A stretch of DNA of 64,000 nucleotides from Villigracilis sp024434165. Its GTDB lineage: Bacteria > Chloroflexota > Anaerolineae > Anaerolineales > Villigracilaceae. Location of the stretch: contig SZPK01000005.1 of assembly GCA_030263665.1 (NCBI GenBank), forward strand, positions 285,717 through 349,716, given 5' to 3'. Made by a program: the position numbers and the translations under genes. Positions within the stretch are counted from its first letter, which is position 1, and each line of letters opens with the position of its first letter. The notes beneath the pieces were generated by a model. That model had not been told where the DNA came from. It saw only the letters and a list, made by a program, of their open reading frames with translations, and did no database searches. This document shows, piece by piece, positions 24,075-31,573 of the stretch.

Positions 24075-24183
24075 GAAGCCTCCATGAAGTAATTGTAGCC
24101 TTTTTATGACTTTGGAGGAAATGGCGGATAAAAAAGAGTCCGGCAAAGAACACGCCGGACTCTTCGTACATGCAGGAAAACGA

Positions 24184-25362
24184 TCAGGCAAGTTCGAGTT
24201 TCTTCAGTCCCAATCGGACGATCTCGAAAACTTCTTTCAGGGGAGGAAGCAATGCCAGCACATAGAACGCGAAGCCGATTCCATAGATCAAGCCTTTTGC
24301 AGGACCGGCGAAGATGCTCACCCAGACGAGGATGCTGCCGATTGTTGCAGATACAAGACTCAGCCACGAGCCGCCGAGCGCGGGATTTGTTTCCTTCAAG
24401 AAGAACCGCCGCGCGATGTACGGGATGAGGGCAATGCCAAATTGCAAAACCCAGCCATAAATCAGGGCTTGAGGCGCGGTTGATTCGACGGGTCCACCCT
24501 CGATGACATGAAGAAGAATCAAGGGAGCAACCAACACGGGGAGTAATATCCAGAGATACGACAACACGAGATGCCACGCGCCGGCTGCGTTCAATCTTCC
24601 ACTTTGGCTCAACGCGCGAATCATCAAAACCACCAGCCAGATCGTGGACGAAAGGTGCAGGATCAAGCCCGATACGGTTGGAGGCAGGCTGCCGCCGAGC
24701 CACGGACCCAGCACAAGCCCGAATGCGCCCAGCGCCATACCCCAGAAAATGAGATTGACCTCGGTTTTTCCGCCAAGCGGTTTGCCTGCGATCATCGGGA
24801 TGAAATCCATGAGCAAACCCGCAAACACAAGCGACATAAAGCCCCAGGAATTTGCGTGGATGTGCACTTCGAGCGGGACCTTGATGTACAGCGCCTCGCT
24901 CCAGTTGAGGAACAAGCCCGTACCGACGATGATGCCGACGAGCAGGTAGAAAATTCCCGTCATGTAAAACTTGAGGCTGGCGGGCGCATCGCCGCCGCGA
25001 ATGTTCCACAATTGCAGGAGAAGCAGCAAAGCTGAGATGAAGATGAGCGTTCCGCCTGCGAAGATCATCGGGTGATTCATCCCGGCGAAACCCGCAACCA
25101 GCGCGATCAGACCGGCATTGAGGGTCAGCCAGATATCCCAGCGCATGGCGGGTTTTTCCTTTTTGGAAAGCGACGCGGCGAGAACAGGCAGCAGACCAAA
25201 GACGACCTGCGAGAGAATTCCAAGCGTGATGAAGTGGACGCGCACCCAACGCAGCGCTGGAAACGCGCTGAACAAATTCACGCTGACGAGCGAAGCGTCC
25301 GCCGCGGCAAACACGGCGACAAAGGTGTAGAGCAAAACGGTAAGCAAATACGGGATTGGCAT
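24184..25362 (-). CDS. Polytopic membrane protein, NnrS/heme-copper-oxidase-like
   Basis: A 392-residue protein with about eleven or twelve membrane helices. Histidines placed in helices resemble heme-binding membrane proteins: VRVHFITLG near 41-48, EVHIHANSWGFM near 168-179, and ILHLSSTIW near 231-239. NnrS and subunit-I-like proteins have comparable patterns, but the match is by eye only. GAGGAG precedes the start. A 15-base palindrome lies at 25419-25433, between this gene and the small membrane gene upstream. With the cupin and Crp/Fnr genes it forms a reverse-strand cluster that could respond to nitric oxide or redox state. Confidence 0.65.
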   Translation of the reverse strand: MPIPYLLTVLLYTFVAVFAAADASLVSVNLFSAFPALRWVRVHFITLGILSQVVFGLLPVLAASLSKKEKPAMRWDIWLTLNAGLIALVAGFAGMNHPMIFAGGTLIFISALLLLLQLWNIRGGDAPASLKFYMTGIFYLLVGIIVGTGLFLNWSEALYIKVPLEVHIHANSWGFMSLVFAGLLMDFIPMIAGKPLGGKTEVNLIFWGMALGAFGLVLGPWLGGSLPPTVSGLILHLSSTIWLVVLMIRALSQSGRLNAAGAWHLVLSYLWILLPVLVAPLILLHVIEGGPVESTAPQALIYGWVLQFGIALIPYIARRFFLKETNPALGGSWLSLVSATIGSILVWVSIFAGPAKGLIYGIGFAFYVLALLPPLKEVFEIVRLGLKKLELA

Positions 25363-25418
25363 TTGTACTCCTCTTGTTTTCCATACCAGATGCGGATGAG
25401 AATATTATCCTTCAACAG

Positions 25419-25433
25419 AATTTGTCACAAATT
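25419..25433 (-). promoter_or_regulatory. Palindromic operator AATTTGT-C-ACAAATT
   Basis: A perfect 15-base palindrome 57-71 bases upstream of the NnrS-like start. Reverse-strand GATAAT at 25409-25404 may be the -10 box, placing the palindrome over the -35 region. The core TTTGTCACA recurs in the operator at 44700, so a Crp/Fnr-family protein is the likely binder. Confidence 0.5.
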
Positions 25434-25459
25434 TTCTCCTTGAGTTGGTCGTAGAACGG

Positions 25460-25819
25460 TCAAAACGCTTTTTTCCAGCCTTTGAACCAGATTAACGCAA
25501 GGATAATCGCCCAGATGAGCACGCGAAACCCCATCGCACCGAGGCTTTGAAGCGCAGCATCATTGCGAAAGACGGTCAGCAGGAGCAAAAACACCATCGT
25601 GTGCAAGGCAAAGGTGGCGATGGACGCAGCGAGGGCATAACGGTTGTTCGTCCAGAGCAGGTACGCGGGAGCGAGGGTCAACAAACCGATGGCAAAGTTA
25701 TAAACCGGGAGCCACGAAAGGACCGAGTAGCCCGGCCGCCAGCCGCGTATGACCATCCCGCCTGCAACGATGGACATCGCCCCAACCGCAAGAGCAAGGA
25801 GAGCGGCGGGTTTGTTCAC
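25460..25819 (-). CDS. Small four-helix membrane protein
   Basis: A 119-residue protein with four probable membrane helices (about 5-25, 35-57, 63-85 and 92-113). It starts at a GTG just after the cupin stop and is preceded by GGAGGGGA. No family is recognised. Its place between the cupin and the NnrS-like gene suggests a role in the same membrane process. Confidence 0.65.
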   Translation of the reverse strand: MNKPAALLALAVGAMSIVAGGMVIRGWRPGYSVLSWLPVYNFAIGLLTLAPAYLLWTNNRYALAASIATFALHTMVFLLLLTVFRNDAALQSLGAMGFRVLIWAIILALIWFKGWKKAF

Positions 25820-25820
25820 A

Positions 25821-26141
25821 TCACTCCCCTCCTTTCGCGCCTAGAAAAATCACGCGAGTCTTTGCATTCATTCCGCGCATCGCCCCGCCGGGCGCAATCA
25901 CGGTTACCCCGGGTTTGATATCGAAGGTTTCCTCGCCGACGGTGATCAGACCCTCGCCTTCGAGAAAATGATACATCGCCGCCTCGCCGGTGTGAACGGG
26001 GATTTGCCCGCCAGCCTCAAGCCCCACCACCAGCGCCTTGAAATTCGGCGCCTCGAGCAGAAATTGCGGCTTGACTCCATCCGCCGAGAAAACGGCTTCT
26101 GATTTTGTGTCTGAGAAATAGATTTGAATCGAATCGGGCAT
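25821..26141 (-). CDS. Small cupin-domain protein
   Basis: A 106-residue single-domain cupin. The first cupin motif is recognisable in LEAGGQIPVHTGEAAMYHFLEGEGLITVGEE near 43-73, with His residues at about 51 and 59 and a Glu at about 63, and the second in KPGVTVIAPGGAMRGMNA, where the usual His is missing. It may bind a metal with a reduced ligand set. AAAGGAG precedes the ATG. It lies between a Crp/Fnr regulator and membrane proteins, an arrangement often seen around nitrogen-oxide and redox genes. Confidence 0.8.
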   Translation of the reverse strand: MPDSIQIYFSDTKSEAVFSADGVKPQFLLEAPNFKALVVGLEAGGQIPVHTGEAAMYHFLEGEGLITVGEETFDIKPGVTVIAPGGAMRGMNAKTRVIFLGAKGGE

Positions 26142-26237
26142 ATCATCTCCTTTCTGATACGCCCGACTTTACTCATTCCCCCCGCATCCCGCCACGACTT
26201 TTGTCGGGTTTTTCGACCCGATTTTGATCCCCCCGTT

Positions 26238-26909
26238 TTACGCCCGCTTTGCCAGACTCTCCCGGTCCAGAATGCGGATTTGCTGTTTATCCATTTCGAT
26301 CAGCCCCTCCCTGGTCAGTTCACGGATGACCCTGCTCAACACATCCGGTACGGTGCCGAGGCGCGCCGCAAGTTCAGTCTGATTTGTCCACCGGCGACGC
26401 TCAATCGAATCCCCCTCGGCTTGGTCCAGCAGCAATTTGATGAAGCGCGCCTCCACACTCTTAAGGGACAAGTCTGCGGCAAGAGTTACGAGGCTGATGA
26501 TCTTATCCGCCATGTTTTCGATGATCTGCAACGCCGAGCGCGGATGCGCCAGAATCACTTCTTCCAGGGCATGGCGCGGAATCAGCCAGACCCCCGACTC
26601 TTCCAGGGCTACCGCAGTGGCGGGATTTGGCTTTTTTGCAAGCACGCCCACCTCATTGAAAATCTCCCCTTCGGTTATAAACCGCAGCACTTGTTCGCGT
26701 CCATCGGGCGAGGATTTCAACACTTTCAATAAGCCGTATTGCAGGTAAAACAGATTTGACTCAACCTCTCCCTCCCAAAAGAGAATCCCATTCGGCGCAT
26801 AAACCTTCCACGTCGAACTCTCCGCCAGTTTCGTCAACATCCCAAAATCCAACCCGCGCAGGAAATCGAAGGATTGCAGCTTCTTGAGAAGGATCGTTTT
26901 ATCTGCCAT
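26238..26909 (-). CDS. Crp/Fnr-family transcription regulator (cysteine-free)
   Basis: A 223-residue regulator with an N-terminal cyclic-nucleotide-binding-type beta-roll (NGILFWEGEVESNLFYL, GREQVLRFITEGEIFNEVG) and a C-terminal winged helix with WTNQTELAARLGTVPDVLSRVIRELTREG cut at about residues 170-198. It contains no Cys, so it is not an iron-sulfur FNR. It could bind heme (as DNR does), a nucleotide, or another ligand. It leads the cupin, small-membrane and NnrS-like genes. Reverse-strand TAAACT ends six bases before the ATG, predicting a leaderless message. Confidence 0.9.
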   Translation of the reverse strand: MADKTILLKKLQSFDFLRGLDFGMLTKLAESSTWKVYAPNGILFWEGEVESNLFYLQYGLLKVLKSSPDGREQVLRFITEGEIFNEVGVLAKKPNPATAVALEESGVWLIPRHALEEVILAHPRSALQIIENMADKIISLVTLAADLSLKSVEARFIKLLLDQAEGDSIERRRWTNQTELAARLGTVPDVLSRVIRELTREGLIEMDKQQIRILDRESLAKRA

Positions 26910-26915
26910 GAAGAC

Positions 26916-26921
26916 AGTTTA
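26916..26921 (-). promoter_or_regulatory. -10 hexamer TAAACT, predicted leaderless start of Crp/Fnr gene
   Basis: Reverse-strand TAAACT is separated from the ATG at 26909 by exactly six bases (GTCTTC) and there is no Shine-Dalgarno. Confidence 0.5.
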
Positions 26922-26948
26922 ACATGAAAGTTGCGGACGCCAATATCC

Positions 26949-26978
26949 TTGACAACTCATCCTTCTCTCATGTAAACT
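26949..26978 (+). promoter_or_regulatory. Strong promoter TTGACA-N18-TAAACT
   Basis: TTGACA at 26949-26954 and TAAACT at 26973-26978 with an 18-base spacer give one of the best matches to a housekeeping promoter in the window. Start point near 26985. Confidence 0.65.
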
Positions 26979-27018
26979 CCGAACGTAATCAAATCCCAAA
27001 GAAAGGAGGCGCACTTCA

Positions 27019-27114
27019 ATGTTAGACCGCATGACCCTGTCCGACCGAAAATTTATCCCTTCTCGAAGTGCGCCATTCAACAGGCTCAAGACCCCCCCTC
27101 TTGACCGTTCATAG
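27019..27114 (+). CDS. 31-residue small open frame with strong Shine-Dalgarno
   Basis: The frame starts at an ATG nine bases after AAAGGAGG and ends at TAG 27112-27114, encoding MLDRMTLSDRKF and a Pro/Arg-rich tail. The start codon lies in the loop of a 10-bp hairpin whose first arm touches the Shine-Dalgarno, so folding could control its translation. It may be a small protein, a leader peptide, or a chance frame in a structured RNA. Confidence 0.4.
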   Translation: MLDRMTLSDRKFIPSRSAPFNRLKTPPLDRS

Positions 27115-27133
27115 GTCAACCCTGTGTCGTCCC

Positions 27134-27166
27134 AGCCACGGTGCGCTTCGCATCGTGGCTTTTTTA
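27134..27166 (+). terminator. Strong intrinsic terminator
   Basis: AGCCACGGTGCG pairs with CGCATCGTGGCT (one G-T pair) around a CTT loop, followed by TTTTTTATT. It separates the small transcript from the ABC exporter genes. Confidence 0.85.
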
Positions 27167-27180
27167 TTGTCGCACACCGA

Positions 27181-27272
27181 CTATGGACGATGGACCACAG
27201 ACGATGGACGATAGTTGATAGACAATACGCGGTCAACCTGCAACCTGAAACCTGAAACTCGAAACCTGGAAC
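27181..27272. repeat. Degenerate GACGATGGAC / CCTGAAAC repeat tract
   Basis: GACGATGGAC-like units (CTATGGACGATGGACC, AGACGATGGACGATAG) are followed by AACCTGCAACCTGAAACCTGAAACT-type units cut into short tandem repeats. GACGATGGAC units recur at 31495 and 35311. Confidence 0.6.
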
Positions 27273-27280
27273 ACAACACC

Positions 27281-29026
27281 ATGAACCTCTCGCTAAAATC
27301 CTACTGGAACCTCCTCTCCGACCACATCCGCCCCCAACGCGGACGCTTCATCCTGCTCGCCGTCATGCTCTTTTCCAGCATCGGGCTGCGCATCTTTGCG
27401 CCGCAAGTCATGCGCCGCTTTATTGACTCGGCGCTGGCGGGCGAAGCGCTCTCGACGCTGACATGGACAGCCGTCGCCTTCATTGGCATCGCGCTGGTTC
27501 AACAGGGCGTGCACATCTCGGTCACCTGGCTGGGTGAAAACGTGGCATGGACCGCCACCAACGCCCTGCGCGCCGAACTCGCCGAGCGCGCCCTGCATCT
27601 CGACATGAAATTCCACAATGACCACACGCCTGGCGAACTGATCGAGCGCATTGACGGCGACGTCACCGAACTGGCGACCTTCTTTTCGCAATTCGCGCTC
27701 AACCTCATCGCCAACGGGCTGCTCATGATCGGCATCCTCGCGGCGTTGTTCCTCGAAGATTGGCGCGTGGGTCTCGGCTTTACCGTCTATTCATTTCTCA
27801 CGCTGACCATCCTCGGCAAGGTCAAGGACATCGCCGTCCCGCACCAGAAAGCGCGGCGCGAAGCCGAAGCGCAATACTTCGGCTTCATCGAGGAGCAGCT
27901 GAGCGGCACCGAAGACATCCGCTCCAGCGGCGCAGTGGATTTTTCCATCCGCGAACTCTTCCGCCACCAGGGCGAGATTCTCAAACACAGCCGCCTTGCC
28001 CACTTCAAACGCTGGATTATCGAAAACTCGATGGGTCTTGCGCTCACGCTCGGCACACTGCTCGCCGTCACCAGCGGTTACTGGCTCTTCACCGCAGGCA
28101 TCGTCACCATCGGCACGGTCTATCTCTTCGTGCATTATCTCAACCTGCTCGAAGAACCGTTCTGGGCGATGACGCACGAGATCGAAAGCTTCCAGACCAT
28201 CGGCGCGTGCGTGGAACGCCTGACCGAGTTCCGCAACTTCAAAGCCGAGGACAAAAACGATTCGGGCAAAGCGATTGCCTCACACCCGCTTGCGTTGACG
28301 TTCAACGACGTGACCTTTTCCTACAATGGCAGCGACTCCGTCCTTTCCCGCCTCTCCCTGGACCTCAAGCCTGGTTCCGTTTTGGGGCTGCTGGGGCGCA
28401 CGGGAAGCGGCAAGACCACGCTCGGACGGTTGGTCTTCCGCTTGTACGACGTGAAAGAAGGCAGCATAAAAATCAATGGCACGGACATCCGCGAGATTCA
28501 GCTCGACTCCCTGCGCCGCAACATCGCCATCGTCACGCAGGACGTGCAGCTCTTCCGCGCTTCCATCCGCGACAACCTGACCTTCTTCGACCGTTCGATT
28601 CCCGACGACAAAATCATCGCCACGCTCGAAGAACTGGAGATGGGCGACTGGTTCCGCAGCCTGCCTCACGGGTTGGATTCGGAACTGGAAACAGGATCAA
28701 GGTCCCTGTCCGCGGGCGAAGCGCAATTGCTCGCCTTCACGCGCGTCTTTTTGCGGAATCCAGGTCTGGTGATTCTCGATGAAGCCTCGTCCCGTCTCGA
28801 TCCCGCCACTGAGCAAAAACTCGAACACGCGATTGACAAACTGTTGAAAGGACGCACCGCCATCATCATCGCCCACCGCCTGCACACCATCCACCGCGCC
28901 GACGACATCCTGATTTTGGAAAAGGGCGTCGTCAGCGAATACGGAGACCGCAGGCAATTGGCGTCGAACCCGAATTCAAGGTTTTATCAACTTTTGCAGA
29001 CGGGCATGGAAGAAGTATTGGCGTAA
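27281..29026 (+). CDS. ABC exporter half-transporter A (canonical Walker B)
   Basis: A 581-residue protein with six membrane helices and one ATPase domain, of the MsbA/multidrug type. Walker A is LLGRTGSGKTT near 368-378, Walker B VILDEASSRLD near 496-506 has the catalytic Glu, and the switch His is in IIAHRLHTIH. The signature reads LSAGE instead of LSGGQ. The next gene has the opposite pattern (LSGGQ with a weakened Walker B), so the two proteins probably form a heterodimer. The ATG at 27281 is used because the upstream extension reads through the repeat tract. Confidence 0.9.
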   Translation: MNLSLKSYWNLLSDHIRPQRGRFILLAVMLFSSIGLRIFAPQVMRRFIDSALAGEALSTLTWTAVAFIGIALVQQGVHISVTWLGENVAWTATNALRAELAERALHLDMKFHNDHTPGELIERIDGDVTELATFFSQFALNLIANGLLMIGILAALFLEDWRVGLGFTVYSFLTLTILGKVKDIAVPHQKARREAEAQYFGFIEEQLSGTEDIRSSGAVDFSIRELFRHQGEILKHSRLAHFKRWIIENSMGLALTLGTLLAVTSGYWLFTAGIVTIGTVYLFVHYLNLLEEPFWAMTHEIESFQTIGACVERLTEFRNFKAEDKNDSGKAIASHPLALTFNDVTFSYNGSDSVLSRLSLDLKPGSVLGLLGRTGSGKTTLGRLVFRLYDVKEGSIKINGTDIREIQLDSLRRNIAIVTQDVQLFRASIRDNLTFFDRSIPDDKIIATLEELEMGDWFRSLPHGLDSELETGSRSLSAGEAQLLAFTRVFLRNPGLVILDEASSRLDPATEQKLEHAIDKLLKGRTAIIIAHRLHTIHRADDILILEKGVVSEYGDRRQLASNPNSRFYQLLQTGMEEVLA

Positions 29027-29029
29027 AGC

Positions 29030-29107
29030 AGTAACCACAAAGGAGACAAAGGGTCACAAAGAAAACCCCTAAAAACCTTTGTGCTCCTTCGTGACCCTTT
29101 GTGGTAA
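29030..29107. repeat. ACCACAAAGG...CCTTTGTGGT inverted repeat
   Basis: ACCACAAAGG at the left and CCCTTTGTGGT at the right bracket copies of AAAGGGTCAC and GTGACCCTTT, forming a long imperfect palindrome between the two ABC genes. It could weaken or attenuate transcription into the second subunit. Confidence 0.65.
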
Positions 29108-29119
29108 AGAAAGAAACCA

Positions 29120-30925
29120 ATGACCTCAACAACCCTCAACTCAACTGAAACCACCCCTTCCCTCCCCGCGTGGAAGGTCATCTACGAAATGATTCGCTTC
29201 CGCCCCTGGTTGTGGATCATTGACCTTGTCAGCGTCGCGCTCATCCGCTTTTGCTGGCAGGTCGCGCCCGCGTTGATCATGAAAGCATTCTTCGACATGC
29301 TCACAGGCGGCGCGCAACTAACCTTTGGCGTTTGGTCAATCGTCGCCTTCCTTATCGCCGTCTGGCTCGGGCGCGTGCTTGCAAGTTACGGCTTCTACTA
29401 CGCCGACGTGCCCATCTTCGCGGACATGAACACGCTCCTGCGCCGTAATCTTCTGCGTCACATTCTGCGCAGACCAGGCGCATCGCAGCTGCCCGATTCA
29501 GCGGGCGAAGCCGTCAGCCGCTTCAAAACCGACGTGGACCAAATCCCGCTCTTCGTCATCCTCGTCAACGACGTCATGGTGGGCATCGCCATCATCGCCG
29601 CCGCCATCGTATTGATGACGCGCATCAACCCTTCGGTCACGGTGATGGCGCTCATCCCGCTCGTCATCGTCGGCATCGTCGCCAACATCGCCACGAGCCG
29701 CATCGAACATTACCGCCGCGCTTCGCGTCAAGCCGCTGGCAAAGTGACGGGTTTCATCGGCGAGTTCTTTGGCGCGGTGCAGGCGGTCAAAGTGGCAGGC
29801 GCGGAAAAGGACGTCATCGGTCATTTTCACAAGATCAACGACGAACGCCGCAGGTTAACCGTCCGCGAAAAACTCTTCGACGAAGTGCTCGGCTCGATCT
29901 ACCGCAACACGTCCACGCTTGGCACGGGCGTCATCCTCGTGCTGGTCGGTCAATCCATGCGCACAGGGAATTTCACGCTTGGCGATTTCTCGCTTTTCGT
30001 TTACCTCCTGCAAAGCATGGGCGACCTCACCACCTTCGGCGGCATGTTGTGGGCGCGTTACAAACAATTGGATGTTTCGGTCAAGCGCATGTACCGCCTG
30101 ATGGAAAACGCTCCGCTGAACGCATTGGTGGAACACAGCCCGATCAATTTGACAGGACCCCTGCCCGCCGTGACCTACCCGACGAAAACCGCCTCAGACC
30201 GACTGCGCGAACTGGTCGCTGACCATCTGACCTTTCACTACCCCAATTCGGTCAACGGCATCGAAGACATTTCCCTCCAAGTCAAGCGCGGCTCGCTGAC
30301 CGTCATCACGGGCCGCATTGGCTCTGGCAAGACGACGCTGCTGCGCGTCCTGCTCGGCTTGCTCCCCGCCGAGTCTGGCGAAATCCGCTGGAACGGACAG
30401 GTTATTACCGACCCTGGCAATTTCTTCGTCCCGCCGCGCTGCGCCTACACCGCGCAAGTCCCGCGCCTGTTCAGCAACACCCTGCGGAACAACATCCTGC
30501 TCGGCTTGAACCGCACCGACGACGACATCTACAAAGCGACCCGTCTCGCCGTAATGGACCGCGACCTCGAGCAGCTCGACGACGACCTCGAAACGATGGT
30601 CGGCTCGCGCGGCGTCAAACTCTCTGGCGGGCAGGCGCAGCGGACTGCCGCGGCGCGCATGTTCATCCGCGAACCCGAATTGCTCGTCTTCGATGACCTT
30701 TCCAGCGCGCTGGATGTCGAAACCGAGCGTCAACTTTGGGAGCGCATCTTTGAGTCGGGTAATGAGAAGACCAGTCTCGTCGTCTCCCACCGCCGTCCGC
30801 TTTTGAGGCGCGCGGATCACATCATCGTGCTGAAAGATGGTAAAGTAGAATCGGAAGGCACGCTGGATCAACTGCTGGAAACGAGCCCTGAAATGCGCGA
30901 ACTTTGGAAATTGGAAGAAAGTTAA
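29120..30925 (+). CDS. ABC exporter half-transporter B (degenerate Walker B)
   Basis: A 601-residue half-transporter with six membrane helices and an ATPase domain. Walker A is ITGRIGSGKTT near 396-406 and the signature VKLSGGQAQR is canonical. Walker B reads LLVFDDLSSALD, with Asp in place of the catalytic Glu, which lowers hydrolysis at that site in studied exporters. Combined with the LSAGE signature of the preceding protein this gives one competent and one degenerate nucleotide site, as in TM287/288-type heterodimers. Substrate unknown. It follows the first subunit after about 94 bases of repeat. Confidence 0.9.
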   Translation: MTSTTLNSTETTPSLPAWKVIYEMIRFRPWLWIIDLVSVALIRFCWQVAPALIMKAFFDMLTGGAQLTFGVWSIVAFLIAVWLGRVLASYGFYYADVPIFADMNTLLRRNLLRHILRRPGASQLPDSAGEAVSRFKTDVDQIPLFVILVNDVMVGIAIIAAAIVLMTRINPSVTVMALIPLVIVGIVANIATSRIEHYRRASRQAAGKVTGFIGEFFGAVQAVKVAGAEKDVIGHFHKINDERRRLTVREKLFDEVLGSIYRNTSTLGTGVILVLVGQSMRTGNFTLGDFSLFVYLLQSMGDLTTFGGMLWARYKQLDVSVKRMYRLMENAPLNALVEHSPINLTGPLPAVTYPTKTASDRLRELVADHLTFHYPNSVNGIEDISLQVKRGSLTVITGRIGSGKTTLLRVLLGLLPAESGEIRWNGQVITDPGNFFVPPRCAYTAQVPRLFSNTLRNNILLGLNRTDDDIYKATRLAVMDRDLEQLDDDLETMVGSRGVKLSGGQAQRTAAARMFIREPELLVFDDLSSALDVETERQLWERIFESGNEKTSLVVSHRRPLLRRADHIIVLKDGKVESEGTLDQLLETSPEMRELWKLEES

Positions 30926-30929
30926 TCTG

Positions 30930-31018
30930 TCATTGCGAGGGCGATGCTCTTTCGCCCGAAGCAATCTTATGATTAATCATAAGATTGCTTCGTCGGGCTA
31001 TCGCCCTCCTCGCAATGA
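30930..31018. repeat. TCATTGCG...CGCAATGA long palindrome (89 bp)
   Basis: An almost perfect inverted repeat centred on TTATGATTAATCATAA, with outer arms TCATTGCGAGG and CTCGCAATGA and inner AAGCAATC/GATTGCTT. It has no coding capacity and is typical of mobile, non-autonomous palindromes found between bacterial genes. Confidence 0.8.
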
Positions 31019-31044
31019 CGAAATGAAATAAAAGGAAAACCATC

Positions 31045-31497
31045 ATGACCCAACCCACCTCCTCCGACCTTATCCGCTCCGCACGCGAAGCCTTCAACCG
31101 CGCCATCGCGGAGAAGGACGCCAGGCGCATCCGCCCGCTGCTCGCGCCGTCGTATCATCTCGTCACAGGGCGCAGCGACCAGTTCCACGGAGCGGACGAA
31201 GAGGAAAAGCGCTGGGCGGAACTTTTCCAAAGCGACCCCACCGCCGTGTATCTCCGAACGCCGCGCGAGATCACGGTCAACGAAGCCTGGGGCATCGCCG
31301 AAGAAATAGGCAGCTGGCAGGGCGAGTACACCCTTCGACAAGCTCAGGGCGGCGCACTCAACGGAGAACTCGTTCACGCCTCGGGCGTCTATGCCGCCAA
31401 ATGGCAGCGGACAAGGCAAGGAGATTGGGTCTTGCAGGCAGAGATTTTCACGACAATTAATTTCGACGACGCCTGCATCCCGCCTGACCCAATTTAG
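31045..31497 (+). CDS. DUF4440/SnoaL-like protein with an in-frame repeat insertion
   Basis: A 150-residue protein of the SnoaL/NTF2-like fold: N-terminal SAREAFNRAIAEKDARRI near 11-28 and C-terminal SGVYAAKWQRTRQGDW and LQAEIFTTI match DUF4440 proteins. Between them the sequence YTLRQAQGGALNGELVH is longer than the usual turn here, and its DNA contains CCCTTCGACAAGCTCAGGG, a palindromic repeat. The insertion keeps the frame and probably extends a surface loop. AAGGA precedes the ATG. Ligand unknown. Confidence 0.75.
   Translation: MTQPTSSDLIRSAREAFNRAIAEKDARRIRPLLAPSYHLVTGRSDQFHGADEEEKRWAELFQSDPTAVYLRTPREITVNEAWGIAEEIGSWQGEYTLRQAQGGALNGELVHASGVYAAKWQRTRQGDWVLQAEIFTTINFDDACIPPDPI
31331..31349. 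repeat. CCCTTCGACAAGCTCAGGG palindrome inside a CDS
   Basis: A 19-base element with CCCT/AGGG ends inserted in the DUF4440-like gene, translated as TLRQAQG. I recall this unit as a dispersed bacterial repeat, but no second copy is seen in this window. Confidence 0.6.
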
Positions 31498-31542
31498 ACG
31501 ATGGACAATGGACCATTGACCATCAAAGCCCTCCATCGTCTA
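31495..31542. repeat. GACGATGGA inverted repeat, second locus
   Basis: TAGACGATGGA at 31495-31505 pairs perfectly with TCCATCGTCTA at 31532-31542. The left arm begins at the stop codon of the DUF4440-like gene, so it may also act as a 3' hairpin. Confidence 0.7.
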
Positions 31543-31573
31543 TGGTCTATCGTCAATCGTCAAGGAATTTGAA

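Larger units (their letters stand above)
26985..27166 (+). ncRNA. Candidate structured small RNA or leader transcript
   Basis: A compact unit bounded by a strong promoter and a 12-bp terminator. It holds three stems: GGCGCACTTC (27008-27017) with GAAGTGCGCC (27065-27074); TTGACC (27101-27106) with GGTCAA (27114-27119); and the terminator at 27134-27166. It also contains a 31-codon frame with a full Shine-Dalgarno. It is not recognised as 6S, SRP, tmRNA or RNase P RNA. Confidence 0.45.

Noticed and set aside
26142..26237. FNR box or terminator before the cupin gene
   Set aside because: A CGGGT/ACCCG hairpin exists but lacks a T tract, and no TTGAT-N4-ATCAA site is present.
27181..27272. CRISPR or tandem array in the GACGATGGAC/CCTGAAAC tract
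   Set aside because: Units are short and degenerate without regular spacers or cas genes.
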